64,000 bases of DNA from Pseudomonas nitroreducens TX1 (GTDB lineage: Bacteria; Pseudomonadota; Gammaproteobacteria; Pseudomonadales; Pseudomonadaceae). The notes under the pieces were generated by a model. That model was not told where the DNA came from and did not search any database. It saw only the letters and a list, made by a program, of their open reading frames with translations. Location of the stretch: NCBI RefSeq assembly GCF_000313755.1, contig NZ_AMZB01000134.1, forward strand, positions 151,850-215,849, written 5' to 3'. The stretch's first letter is position 1; the number at the start of each line of letters is the position of its first letter. Of this stretch, positions 1-10,351 are shown piece by piece. The position numbers and the translations under genes were made by a program.

Positions 1-749
<749 letters not shown>

Positions 750-759
750 GAGCCGCCGG

Positions 760-852
760 CAAATCTGTTCTGGCGTTGTTGCCTGGCCTCTGCCGTACGC
801 GAAGTACTGTCTGAGGCCAGGCGTCTAGCCAGAACCGCTTCGCTCAGATTTG
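760..852. repeat. Long interrupted inverted repeat between rho and ubiD
   Basis: Three nested arms pair with each other: bases 760-767 with 845-852 (caaatctg/cagatttg), 767-774 with 828-835 (gttctggc/gccagaac) and 781-790 with 813-822 (gcctggcctc/gaggccaggc). The whole 93-bp unit could fold into one long stem with internal loops. It is unrelated to the REP palindromes elsewhere in the window. It may be a dispersed intergenic repeat or an RNA structure in the rho 3' untranslated region. Confidence 0.75.
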
Positions 853-884
853 TCAGCGACTCTACGCGCTTAAGTAGTGTCACG

Positions 885-904
885 AGGCCGGGGAAACCCG
901 GCCT
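885..904 (+). terminator. Probable intrinsic terminator of rho
   Basis: A perfect 8-bp stem (aggccggg / cccggcct) closes a GAAA tetraloop and is followed by tcgtgttt. It lies 135 bp after the rho stop and before ubiD. Confidence 0.7.
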
Positions 905-970
905 TCGTGTTTCTGCAAGGCGCTGATAGGCGGTAGACTGTCGCATCATCCTGCCGCCATCGAGACCCTC

Positions 971-2437
971 ATGCAGTATCGCGACCTGCGCGAGTTCATC
1001 GCTGCCCTGGAGCAGCGCGGACAGCTCAAGCGCATCCAGGCGCCGGTATCCCCGGTACTGGAAATGACCGAGGTGTGCGACCGCACCCTGCGGGCCAAGG
1101 GCCCGGCCCTGCTGTTCGAAAAGCCCACCGGCTTCGACATGCCCGTACTCGGCAACCTGTTCGGCACGCCCGAGCGCGTCGCCCTGGGCATGGGCGCCGA
1201 GGACGTCTCCGAGCTGCGGGAGATCGGAAAGCTGCTGGCCTTCCTCAAGGAACCCGAGCCGCCCAAGGGGCTGAAGGACGCCTGGTCCAAGCTGCCGATC
1301 TTCAAGAAGGTCATCAACATGGCGCCCAAGGTCCTCAAGGACGCGCCGTGCCAGGAAGTGATCGAGGAGGGCGACGACGTCGACCTGTCGAAGCTGCCGG
1401 TGCAGACCTGCTGGCCCGGCGACGTCGCGCCGCTGATCACCTGGGGCCTGACCGTCACCCGCGGGCCGAACAAGGAACGGCAGAACCTGGGTATCTACCG
1501 CCAGCAGGTGATCGGCCGCAACAAGGTCATCATGCGCTGGCTCAGCCACCGTGGCGGTGCGCTGGACTTCCGCGAGTGGTGCCAGAAGCATCCCGGCCAG
1601 CCTTATCCGGTGGCCGTGGCCCTTGGCGCGGACCCGGCGACCATCCTCGGTGCCGTGACCCCGGTACCGGACAATCTGTCCGAATACGCTTTCGCCGGCC
1701 TGCTGCGCGGGCACAAGACCGAGCTGGTCAAATGCATCGGCAATGACCTGCAGGTGCCGGCCAGTGCCGAGATCGTCCTCGAAGGCGTGATTCATCCCGG
1801 CGAGATGGCCGATGAAGGCCCCTACGGCGACCACACCGGCTACTACAACGAGGTGGACCGTTTCCCGGTGTTCACCGTCGAGCGCATCACCCGTCGGCAG
1901 AAACCGATCTACCACAGCACCTACACCGGCCGCCCGCCGGATGAGCCGGCAATCCTCGGCGTGGCGCTGAACGAAGTCTTCGTGCCGATCCTGCAGAAGC
2001 AGTTCCCGGAGATCATCGATTTCTACCTGCCGCCCGAAGGCTGCTCCTACCGCATGGCGGTGGTGACCATGAAGAAGCAGTACCCCGGCCACGCCAAGCG
2101 CGTGATGCTCGGTGTCTGGTCGTTCCTGCGACAGTTCATGTACACCAAGTTCGTTATCGTCACCGACGACGACATCAACGCCCGCGACTGGAACGACGTG
2201 ATCTGGGCCATCACCACGCGCATGGATCCCAAGCGCGACACGGTGATGATCGACAACACCCCGATCGACTACCTGGACTTCGCCTCGCCGATCTCCGGCC
2301 TGGGCTCGAAGATGGGCCTGGATGCCACCCACAAGTGGCCGGGCGAGACCAGCCGCGAATGGGGCCGGGTGATCGAGAAGGACCCGGCGGTGACCCGCCG
2401 CGTCGACGAAATCTGGGCGAGCCTGGGTATCGATTGA
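971..2437 (+). CDS. ubiD: UbiD, 3-octaprenyl-4-hydroxybenzoate decarboxylase
   Basis: Decarboxylates polyprenyl-4-hydroxybenzoate in ubiquinone synthesis, using the prenylated FMN cofactor made by UbiX. The product is 488 residues, close to the roughly 497 of E. coli UbiD, and begins [22 protein letters not shown]. It carries the family block around [12 protein letters not shown] and the conserved [17 protein letters not shown] segment. A GAGA at 962-965 precedes the ATG. A REPIN-like repeat separates it from the next gene on the same strand. Confidence 0.97.
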   Translation: MQYRDLREFIAALEQRGQLKRIQAPVSPVLEMTEVCDRTLRAKGPALLFEKPTGFDMPVLGNLFGTPERVALGMGAEDVSELREIGKLLAFLKEPEPPKGLKDAWSKLPIFKKVINMAPKVLKDAPCQEVIEEGDDVDLSKLPVQTCWPGDVAPLITWGLTVTRGPNKERQNLGIYRQQVIGRNKVIMRWLSHRGGALDFREWCQKHPGQPYPVAVALGADPATILGAVTPVPDNLSEYAFAGLLRGHKTELVKCIGNDLQVPASAEIVLEGVIHPGEMADEGPYGDHTGYYNEVDRFPVFTVERITRRQKPIYHSTYTGRPPDEPAILGVALNEVFVPILQKQFPEIIDFYLPPEGCSYRMAVVTMKKQYPGHAKRVMLGVWSFLRQFMYTKFVIVTDDDINARDWNDVIWAITTRMDPKRDTVMIDNTPIDYLDFASPISGLGSKMGLDATHKWPGETSREWGRVIEKDPAVTRRVDEIWASLGID

Positions 2438-2453
2438 TGCAGGCTCTCCCCCG

Positions 2454-2521
2454 GTAGGAGCGAGCTTGCTCGCGAACAGCTCCCGCAGCGGGAATGGGTT
2501 CGCGAGCAAGCTCGCTCCTAC
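2454..2521. repeat. REPIN-like pair of REP palindromes
   Basis: Two copies of the palindrome gtaggagcgagcttgctcgc face each other (2454-2477 and 2498-2521) around a 20-bp spacer. It sits between ubiD and the ferredoxin-reductase gene; the latter's likely start is only 27 bp downstream, so the two cistrons are separated by a strong hairpin if co-transcribed. Confidence 0.93.
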
Positions 2522-2547
2522 AGAAATCAGAACAACGAGAACAGCGC

Positions 2548-3516
2548 TTGAAAGTGACCTTGCAACCCTCTGGCGCCCAGCTTGAGCTGAAGCCCGGAGA
2601 ACGTATCCTCGACGGTGCGCGGCGCCTGGGCTTCGAGTGCCCGCAGAGCTGCCGCAACGGCAACTGCCACATCTGCGCGGCGCTGCTGGTGGAAGGCCGC
2701 GTGCGCCAGGACGGCGAGGTGCGCGACCACGGCGAGCTCTTCACCTGCCTGGCCGAGCCGCTGGAAGACTGCGTGCTGCACTGGGACGGCGTGCTGGCAC
2801 CCGGCGAGTTGCCGGTGCGCAAGCTGTCCTGCCAGTTGACCCTATGCGAGCCGGTCGGCGGCGACGTCTGGCGCGTGCGCCTGCGTGCTCCGGCCGGCAG
2901 GCCGCCGCGCTACCACGCCGGGCAGTACCTGCTGATCGAGCGCGAGGGCAGCGATCCGGCGGCCTTCTCCCTGGCCTCCGCGCCGCAGGAAGGGCGTGAC
3001 CTGGAACTGCACATCCTGGCCCGCGAGAACAGTGCCATCGACCTGTTGGCGCAGCTGCAGCGCGACCGCTTCGCCCGCGTGCAGATGCCCTTCGGCGACG
3101 CGCACCTTGCCGATCTGCCGGACGGCCCGCTGGTGCTGATCGCCGCCGGCACCGGCATGGCGCAGATGCACAGCCTGATCGAGTTCTGCCGTGCCACCGG
3201 CTTTGCCCACCCGGTACACCTGTACTGGGGCGTGCGGCGCCCGGAGGACTTCTACGAGCTGCCGCACTGGGAGCAGTGGGAAAGCGTGCCCAATCTGCAT
3301 CTGCACAGGATCGTCAGCGACCTATGCGGCTGGCCGGGGCGCTGCGGTTTGCTGCATGAAGCGGTGTGCGAGGACTTCGCCGAGCTGTCCGGCCTGCGCT
3401 TTTACGCCAGCGGCTCGCCGGCGATGGTCTACGGCACCCTGGATGCGCTGGTGGCGGCGGGGATGGACCCGCATCAGATGCGCGCCGACGTCTTCGCCTA
3501 CGCGCCGCGAGGCTGA
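2548..3516 (+). CDS. 2Fe-2S ferredoxin / FAD-NAD(P)H reductase (CDP-6-deoxyglucoseen reductase-like)
   Basis: A self-contained electron-transfer flavoprotein: an N-terminal plant-type ferredoxin domain (residues 1-90), then an FAD-binding barrel and a C-terminal NAD(P)H domain. Cluster ligands C35-x4-C40-x2-C43 and C67 are visible, followed by the NAD(P)-site motif IAAGTGMAQM. I chose the TTG at 2548 (322 residues; starts MKVTLQPSGAQLELKPGE). The upstream ATG at 2494 lies inside the REP palindrome and would add a tail coded by repeat DNA; a GTG at 2554 is also possible. Genes of this type next to ubiD are common in Pseudomonas. The physiological substrate is unknown. Confidence 0.88.
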   Translation: MKVTLQPSGAQLELKPGERILDGARRLGFECPQSCRNGNCHICAALLVEGRVRQDGEVRDHGELFTCLAEPLEDCVLHWDGVLAPGELPVRKLSCQLTLCEPVGGDVWRVRLRAPAGRPPRYHAGQYLLIEREGSDPAAFSLASAPQEGRDLELHILARENSAIDLLAQLQRDRFARVQMPFGDAHLADLPDGPLVLIAAGTGMAQMHSLIEFCRATGFAHPVHLYWGVRRPEDFYELPHWEQWESVPNLHLHRIVSDLCGWPGRCGLLHEAVCEDFAELSGLRFYASGSPAMVYGTLDALVAAGMDPHQMRADVFAYAPRG

Positions 3517-3537
3517 TTCGAGCCCGCAACGCTTTTG

Positions 3538-3615
3538 GTAGGAGCGAGCTTGCTCGCGAACCGCACGGCACCGGCATCTCCGGTAACTCTGGTTCGCGAG
3601 CAAGCTCGCTCCTAC
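3538..3615. repeat. REPIN-like pair of REP palindromes
   Basis: Inverted copies of the REP palindrome at 3538-3561 and 3592-3615. The right copy overlaps the last codon of the convergent LysR gene, whose TAG stop is made by the CTA at 3612-3614 inside the repeat. Confidence 0.93.
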
Positions 3616-4526
3616 AGGTCCCGCTGTGTCGCGGCGCCGAGGGAGAATTCCTCTTGCAGCGCCGCACGAATCCAGTCCTCGAACCAGGCCACATCGGCGC
3701 TCACCGCGCCGGGCGGCAGCAGCAGCTGGTAGCTTTCCAGCGGCACCTCCTCGGGCAGTGGTCGCACCAGCGTGCCGGCGGCGAGCTGGTGCTTGACCAG
3801 CACCAGGTTGGCCAGGGCGATGCCGTGGCCGGCCTCGGCCATGGACAGTGCGTGATCGTTGCTGACATAGAGCACGTCGGAGTTCACCCGCAGGTCCAGC
3901 CCGATGGTGGACAACCAGAGGTTCCACCATTCGCCGTCATCGACGTGGATGAGCTTGTGCTGCGCCAGCTCGTGCACGCTGGTCAGCGGGCCATGCTGTT
4001 CGAGGTAGGAGGGTGAGCACACCGGGAAAACCGCCGGCCGCACCAACGTGCTGTGACACTGCGGATAGACACCGGGAAGCCCATAGACGATCCCCAGATC
4101 GGCGCTTTTGCCGTCCACTTCGGTGAAAGTCGGGTTGGGTTCCACCGCCACCTTCAGGCCCGGGCGCTGCTGGCGCACGGTCTCCAGGCGCGGCATCAGC
4201 CAGCGCTTGGCGAAGGCCGGCACCACCAGGATCTTCAGCCAGCGTGCGGTGCCGCCGGGAGCCAGCTCATGGCCGGCATCGGCGATCTGCTGCAGGGCTG
4301 TGGATATCTTCGCGTAGTAACGCTGCCCGGCCGGCGTCAGGCTCACCCCTCGCGGGGTGCGCTCGAACAGCTGCACGCCCAGCCAGTCCTCCAGCAGCTT
4401 CACGTGACGGCCGATGGCCGGCTGCGTCACATGCAGGTCTTTCGAGGCGGCGACATAGCTGCCCAGGCGTGCGGCGGCCTCGAAGGCGCGAACGGCATTG
4501 AGCGGCGGAAGACGCTGGATGGACAT
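3612..4526 (-). CDS. LysR-family regulator, GcvA-like
   Basis: A 304-residue DNA-binding regulator. The N-terminal winged helix-turn-helix (residues 1-65, SIQRLPPLNAVRAFEAAARLG with TQPAIGRHVKLLEDWLG) is of the GcvA/AmpR subgroup, followed by a LysR substrate-binding domain. It is divergent from the ABC transporter/amidase/matAB cluster across a 249-bp AT-rich gap, the usual layout for a regulator controlling the neighbouring operon in response to its substrate or product. A GAGG lies about 10 bp before the ATG. The stop codon lies within a REP palindrome, so the C-terminus may have been altered by repeat insertion. Confidence 0.9.
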   Translation of the reverse strand: MSIQRLPPLNAVRAFEAAARLGSYVAASKDLHVTQPAIGRHVKLLEDWLGVQLFERTPRGVSLTPAGQRYYAKISTALQQIADAGHELAPGGTARWLKILVVPAFAKRWLMPRLETVRQQRPGLKVAVEPNPTFTEVDGKSADLGIVYGLPGVYPQCHSTLVRPAVFPVCSPSYLEQHGPLTSVHELAQHKLIHVDDGEWWNLWLSTIGLDLRVNSDVLYVSNDHALSMAEAGHGIALANLVLVKHQLAAGTLVRPLPEEVPLESYQLLLPPGAVSADVAWFEDWIRAALQEEFSLGAATQRDL

Positions 4527-4775
4527 GGCCGGACCTCGAAGACGGGCTGAGCTGTTAAATTTCAGTTGTTAAATTATTTAATATCGAATGTAAGAAAATT
4601 GAGCTTTTCGCTCAACCACCTTTCTTCGAATATCCGCTCCAGCAGCATCACCACAATATCGAGCCGAACCCACGGCCAGCGCTGCATCCAGCGTTTACTC
4701 CAGCCCTGCCAGAACAACTACAAGATCCCCCGGCTGCCTGCGTGCGGCGGACGGGAAGGATGCGGAGGTTTCACC
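4527..4775. promoter_or_regulatory. Divergent regulatory gap between LysR gene and ABC operon
   Basis: The gap contains an AT-rich block with a repeated gttaaat motif (4553-4588), which stands out from the GC-rich surroundings, and a short stem-loop ttgagc-ttttc-gctcaa at 4599-4615. This is where a LysR operator and both promoters would be expected. The exact sites cannot be fixed by eye. Confidence 0.5.
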
Positions 4776-5894
<1,119 letters not shown>

Positions 5895-5906
5895 GCGGAG
5901 GTGAGC

Positions 5907-6833
5907 ATGAACCGGTTATCCACAACCTCCGGCAATGCGCTGGAGCGGCGCCAGGCGCTGCGCAGCTTCCTCGGCGTATCGCCCGCACTGGTCTCCATCG
6001 GGCTGTTCCTGATCGTGCCGATCTTCATCGTGGTCAGTTACTCGCTGATGCAGGCCAACCCCTACGGTGGGGTGAACCCGCACTTCAGCATTGACGCCTA
6101 CGTCTCGCTGCTGTTCGAGCGCCAGCTCGACGACAGCCTGGCCTTCGCCGACTCGTACATGGTGATCGCGCTGCGCTCCATCGGCATCGCCGCGGCGACC
6201 ACCGTTATCACCCTGCTGGTGGGCTTCCCGGTGGCGGTGTGGCTGGCGATGCAGCCGGCGCACCGCCGCGGCCTGCTGATCTTCCTGATCACCGTGCCGT
6301 TCTGGGCCAACCTGCTGATCCGCACCTATGCCTGGATCCTGCTGCTGCGCGGCACCGGCGTGGTCAACGGTACGCTGATGAGCCTGGGGGTGATCAACCA
6401 GCCGCTGAACCTGCTGTACACCGATGGCGCCGTATTGCTGGGCCTGGTCTACACCTACGCGCCCTTCGTCGTGCTGCCGATCTACGCCACCCTCGAGAAG
6501 ATGGACATGCGCCTGCTCGAAGCCGCCCAGGACCTTTACGCCGGGCGCGTGCGCACCCTGCGCAAGGTCGTCCTGCCGATCGCCCGTCCGGGCATCCTGG
6601 CCGGCGCCATCCTCACCTTCGTTCCGTGCCTGGGCGCGATGATCGCCCCCGAGCTGCTTGGCGGCGGCACCAAGATGATGCTCGGCAACCTGATCTTCCG
6701 GCAGTTCAGCGACTCGCGGAACTGGCCCTTTGGTGCGGCGCTGTCGCTGGTGCTGATGGGCGCGGTGATGCTGGTGCTGATGTTCTATGCGATGCGCGCC
6801 GAACGCCTGCGTATCGCCCGGGGAGGTGAATGA
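5907..6833 (+). CDS. ABC transporter permease (PotB/YdcU-like)
   Basis: First inner-membrane subunit of the importer, 308 residues with about six hydrophobic segments. The ATG at 5907 is preceded by GGAGG (5897-5901); a GTG at 5901 is inside that site and less likely. The permease EAA-type cytoplasmic loop is at LEAAQDLYAGRVRTLRKVVLP, which docks on the ATPase. It follows the ATPase by 12 bp and overlaps the second permease by 4 bp, so the set is translationally linked. Confidence 0.94.
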   Translation: MNRLSTTSGNALERRQALRSFLGVSPALVSIGLFLIVPIFIVVSYSLMQANPYGGVNPHFSIDAYVSLLFERQLDDSLAFADSYMVIALRSIGIAAATTVITLLVGFPVAVWLAMQPAHRRGLLIFLITVPFWANLLIRTYAWILLLRGTGVVNGTLMSLGVINQPLNLLYTDGAVLLGLVYTYAPFVVLPIYATLEKMDMRLLEAAQDLYAGRVRTLRKVVLPIARPGILAGAILTFVPCLGAMIAPELLGGGTKMMLGNLIFRQFSDSRNWPFGAALSLVLMGAVMLVLMFYAMRAERLRIARGGE

Positions 6834-7639
6834 TGCTCTCGCTGCTGACCAAGCGCCGCCTTGGCGTACAGGATTTCCGTGGCTTCGGCGTCCTGAGCTT
6901 CCTGTTCTACCTGTACCTCTACGCGCCCATCGTGGTGCTGGTGGTGCTCTCGTTCAACGCCAACCAGTCCGCCACCGTGTGGACCGGCTTCAGCCTCGAC
7001 TGGTACCGGGCCGCCTTCGCCAACCAGGCGCTGCGCCAGGCCGCCGGCAACAGCCTGTTGATCGCCGTGTGCGCCAGCGTGATTGCCACGGCGATCGCCA
7101 CCCTGGCTGCGCTGGGCACCTCGCGCGGCGCCAAGTTCAAGGGCCTGCGCCTGTCCATGGGGGCGATCATGTTGCCGTTGGTGCTGCCGGAGATCGTGGT
7201 CGGCGTCGCCACCCTGGCGCTGTTCTCCACCCTCGGCCTGTCGCTGGGCTACGGCAACCTGATCATCGCCCACACGGTGTTCTGCATCCCGTTCGCCTAC
7301 CTGCCGATCCGTGCCCGCCTCAACGACATGGACCTGTCCCTGGAGCAGGCCGCCGCCGACCTCTACGCCGGGCCCTGGCGGACTTTCCGCAAGGTCACCC
7401 TGCCGCTGCTGATGCCGGGGATCTTCTCCGGGCTGATGCTGGCCTTCATCGTCTCGCTGGATAACTTCGTGATCTCGATGATGGTCTCCCAGGCCGGCAC
7501 CACCACCCTGCCGATCTTCATCTTCGGCCTGCTGCGCATGGGCGTGACGCCCGATGTGAACGCGGTGTCGACCCTGATCCTCGGCGTTTCCGTGCTGTTC
7601 GTAACCCTGTCGTTCCTGCTCGGCAAGAAGAAGGCCTGA
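6830..7639 (+). CDS. ABC transporter permease (PotC/YdcV-like)
   Basis: Second inner-membrane subunit, 269 residues. It starts at ATGATG overlapping the previous stop (ATGA overlap) with GGAGG at 6822-6826. The EAA loop is LEQAAADLYAGPWRTFRKVTLP. The N-terminal region after FLFYLYLYAPIVVLVVLSFN is characteristic of PotC-type subunits. It pairs with the upstream permease to form the translocation channel. Confidence 0.94.
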   Translation: MMLSLLTKRRLGVQDFRGFGVLSFLFYLYLYAPIVVLVVLSFNANQSATVWTGFSLDWYRAAFANQALRQAAGNSLLIAVCASVIATAIATLAALGTSRGAKFKGLRLSMGAIMLPLVLPEIVVGVATLALFSTLGLSLGYGNLIIAHTVFCIPFAYLPIRARLNDMDLSLEQAAADLYAGPWRTFRKVTLPLLMPGIFSGLMLAFIVSLDNFVISMMVSQAGTTTLPIFIFGLLRMGVTPDVNAVSTLILGVSVLFVTLSFLLGKKKA

Positions 7640-7660
7640 GCCCACATACCGGAGTAGAAG

Positions 7661-8695
7661 ATGAGCAAACTGATCGCTGCTGTAGGGGCCTCGCTGACGC
7701 TGGCCATGGCCGTCCACGCGCAAGCCGCCGAGCAACTGAACGTGGTGAGCTGGAGTGGTTACTTCACCCCGCAGATCCTGGAGAAGTTCGAGAAGGAAAG
7801 CGGCATCAAGGTGACCGTGGATTCCTACGATTCCAACGAAACCCTGTTGGCCAAGCTCAAGCAGGGCGGCGCCGGCTACGACGTGGCGATTCCTTCCCAC
7901 GCCTTCGTACCGATCCTGATCCAGGAAAAGCTGCTGGAGCGCTTCGACCCGGCCAGCCAGCCGTACTACGCCAACGTCGAGGACAACCTGAAGAAGCCCG
8001 CCTGGGACCCGGAAGGCGCCTACGCCGTGCCCTTCATCTGGGGCACCACCAGCGTGGTGCTGGACAGCGCGAAATACAGCGGCCCGGCCGACAGCTACTC
8101 GGTGCTGTTCACCCCGCCCAAGGAGCTGCAGGGCAAGATCAACATGTTCGACTCGGCCAGCGAGGTGATCGACACCGCCAGCCTCTACCTGGGCATCCCG
8201 CTGTGCAGCGAGGATCCCAAGCAGATGCAACAGGTGCTGACCCTTCTGAAGAACCAGAAGCCCTTCGTGAAGACCTACAGCTCCAAGGCCGGCTCGATCC
8301 GCGAGAACCTGGCCTCGGGCGAAGTCGACATGTCGATGTTCTGGGGCGGCTCGTCGATGCGTGCGCGTGAGATGAAGTCCAGCCTGAAGTACCTCTACCC
8401 GAAAGAGGGCGTGATGGCCTGGGTGGACAACCTGGTGATCCCGGCCGGCGCCAAGCACCCGGAGAGCGCGAAGAAGTTCATCGCCTTCCTCAGCCAGCCG
8501 GAAAACTCGGCAATGACCCAGAACTTCCTCAAGCACCAGAGCCCGATCAAGGGCGTGGAACCCTTCCTCGATGCCAGCCTGAAGGATGCGCCGGAACTGC
8601 ACATCCCCGAGGGCACCAAGGTGGTGTTCAGCAAGACCTGCGGCGAAGGCGCGATCCGCCTGGCCGACCGTATCTGGACCAACCTGATGCGCTGA
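7661..8695 (+). CDS. Periplasmic binding protein of the polyamine-type ABC importer
   Basis: Extracytoplasmic solute-binding protein, 344 residues, with a clear Sec signal peptide (MSKLIAAVGASLTLAMAVHA, cleavage near AQA-AEQ). The mature start EQLNVVSWSGYFTPQILEKFEKESG is typical of PotD/PotF/YdcS proteins. GGAG at 7651-7654 sets the start. It is the substrate-specificity subunit of the import system and follows the permeases by 21 bp. Whether the PotD/PotF polyamine-recognition residues are kept cannot be judged without an alignment; this would be the key test of what is imported. Confidence 0.94.
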   Translation: MSKLIAAVGASLTLAMAVHAQAAEQLNVVSWSGYFTPQILEKFEKESGIKVTVDSYDSNETLLAKLKQGGAGYDVAIPSHAFVPILIQEKLLERFDPASQPYYANVEDNLKKPAWDPEGAYAVPFIWGTTSVVLDSAKYSGPADSYSVLFTPPKELQGKINMFDSASEVIDTASLYLGIPLCSEDPKQMQQVLTLLKNQKPFVKTYSSKAGSIRENLASGEVDMSMFWGGSSMRAREMKSSLKYLYPKEGVMAWVDNLVIPAGAKHPESAKKFIAFLSQPENSAMTQNFLKHQSPIKGVEPFLDASLKDAPELHIPEGTKVVFSKTCGEGAIRLADRIWTNLMR

Positions 8696-8783
8696 TCCCC
8701 GACCGGGAAAGCCACAGACCGACGCTGCTCGCGTCCACCTTCATGGGCGTGGCGGCAGCGTTCGGCCTGGAGAACGCAACAAG

Positions 8784-8801
8784 CCCCGCCCGGCGGCGGG
8801 G
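8784..8801 (+). terminator. Strong hairpin between binding-protein and amidase genes
   Basis: A perfect 7-bp stem ccccgcc/ggcgggg with a CGGC loop and no T-run. Such hairpins after binding-protein genes often stabilise the upstream message or reduce read-through. It could separate the transport and catabolic parts of the operon. Confidence 0.4.
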
Positions 8802-8864
8802 TCGCTGAACCCGACTTATGCTTCCCGCCTGCCGGAAGCGACTGATGAAAGAAGGCCGCGCTCC

Positions 8865-10322
8865 ATGAGCCAGAATAAGCACAACGAACTCGTCCAGCTC
8901 CAGGCCCACGAACTGGCCCAACGCATCCGCCTGCGCCAGGTGTCCTGCCGCGAGGTGATGCAGGCGCACCTCGAGCAGATCGAGCGCTTCAACCCGGCGG
9001 TCAATGCCATCGTCAGCCAGCAACCCGACGACCTTCTGCTGGCCGAAGCCGACCAGCGCGACGCCGAACTGGCCCGTGGCGAATACCGTGGCTGGATGCA
9101 CGGCCTGCCCCACGCGGTGAAGGACCTGTCGCTGACCCAGGGTATCCGTACCACCCTCGGCTCGCCGTTGTTCCGCGACTACCTGCCCGAGCGCGACGGC
9201 ATCATGGTCGAGCGCATCAAGGCGGCCGGCGCCATCATCATCGGCAAGACCAACACCCCCGAATTCGGCCTTGGCTCCCACAGCTACAACCCGATCTTCG
9301 GTGCCACCGGCTGCGCCTATGCGCCTGAACGCACTGCCGGCGGCAGCAGCGGTGGCGCGGCGGCCGCGCTGGCGCTGCAGATGGTCCCGGTTGCCGACGG
9401 CAGCGACATGATGGGCTCGCTGCGCAACCCGGCGGCCTTCAACAACATCATCGGCTTCCGTCCGTCCCAGGGCCGCGTGCCCTTCGACGACAGCGCCGAC
9501 CTGTTCATCGACCAGCTCGGCTACGAAGGCCCGATGGGCCGCAGCGTGCGCGACGTGGCTTTGCTGCTGTCGGTACAGGCCGGCGGCGATGCCCGTGCGC
9601 CGCTGTCCATTGCCGAGAGCGGCGAGCAGTTCGCCGGCAAGCTGGAACGTGATTTCAAGGGCGCACGCGTGGGCTGGCTGGGCGACCTGGGCGGACACCT
9701 GGCGATGGAGAAAGGCGTGCTGGAGCTGTGCCGGAAATCCTTCGCCGACTTCGAAGCCATCGGCTGCCACGTCGAGGACACCGCCATGGGTTTCTCGCCC
9801 GAGCGCCTGTGGGACACCTGGCGCACCCTGCGTCACTGGATGGTTGCCGGCTCCCTGGGCGCCGCCTATACCGACCCGGCCAAGCGCGAACTGCTCAAGC
9901 CCGAGGCTATCTGGGAAGTGGAGAATGGCCTGAAGCTCTCCGCCATGGATGTGTTCCGCGCCTCCGCCGCGCGCAGCGACTGGTACCGTGCCATCAGCCA
10001 ACTGTTCGAGCGCTACGACTACCTGCTGCTGCCCAGTGCCCAGGTGTTCCCGTTCGACAAGACCTGGGACTGGCCGAAAGAGATCGCCGGCAAGGCCATG
10101 GACACCTACCACCGCTGGATGGAGGTGGTGATCCCGGCCACCCTGTCCGGTTGCCCGGCGGCCAACGTGCCGGTGGGCTTCAATGAGCAGGGCCTGCCCA
10201 TGGGCCTGCAGATCATCGGCAGGCACCAGGCCGACATGGCCGTGCTGCAACTGGCCCATGCCTACGAGCAGGCCTCGCGCTGGTACCAGCGCTGCCCGCC
10301 GCCCATTCTGGCGGGGAACTGA
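8865..10322 (+). CDS. Amidase-signature family hydrolase (candidate malonamidase/ureidomalonase-type)
   Basis: 485-residue serine amidase of the Ser-cisSer-Lys family. The catalytic lysine is K86 (HAVKDLS), the cis-serine S161 in GGSSGG, and the nucleophile S185 in GSDMMGSLRNPA; the 24-residue S161-S185 spacing equals that of known members. The nucleophile loop reads MMGS instead of the usual TGGS, marking a distinct subfamily. It lies between a complete ABC importer and matA/matB. Known family members include malonamidase E2 (malonamate to malonate) and ureidomalonase, both of which yield malonate, the substrate of MatB; hence the suggested role. The family is broad, so the exact amide is an inference. 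GAAGG at 8851-8855 precedes the ATG. Confidence 0.85.
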   Translation: MSQNKHNELVQLQAHELAQRIRLRQVSCREVMQAHLEQIERFNPAVNAIVSQQPDDLLLAEADQRDAELARGEYRGWMHGLPHAVKDLSLTQGIRTTLGSPLFRDYLPERDGIMVERIKAAGAIIIGKTNTPEFGLGSHSYNPIFGATGCAYAPERTAGGSSGGAAAALALQMVPVADGSDMMGSLRNPAAFNNIIGFRPSQGRVPFDDSADLFIDQLGYEGPMGRSVRDVALLLSVQAGGDARAPLSIAESGEQFAGKLERDFKGARVGWLGDLGGHLAMEKGVLELCRKSFADFEAIGCHVEDTAMGFSPERLWDTWRTLRHWMVAGSLGAAYTDPAKRELLKPEAIWEVENGLKLSAMDVFRASAARSDWYRAISQLFERYDYLLLPSAQVFPFDKTWDWPKEIAGKAMDTYHRWMEVVIPATLSGCPAANVPVGFNEQGLPMGLQIIGRHQADMAVLQLAHAYEQASRWYQRCPPPILAGN

Positions 10323-10351
10323 TCCGCTTTTTCACAAGCTGAGGGGGACGC

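Noticed and set aside
2494..2547. ATG at 2494 as start of the ferredoxin reductase
   Set aside because: It lies in the REP palindrome and would add a tail encoded by repeat DNA; family start fits the TTG at 2548.
6785..8602. 605-codon open frame antisense to the permease and binding protein genes
   Set aside because: Shadow of the ABC genes with a biased His/Gly/Gln composition.
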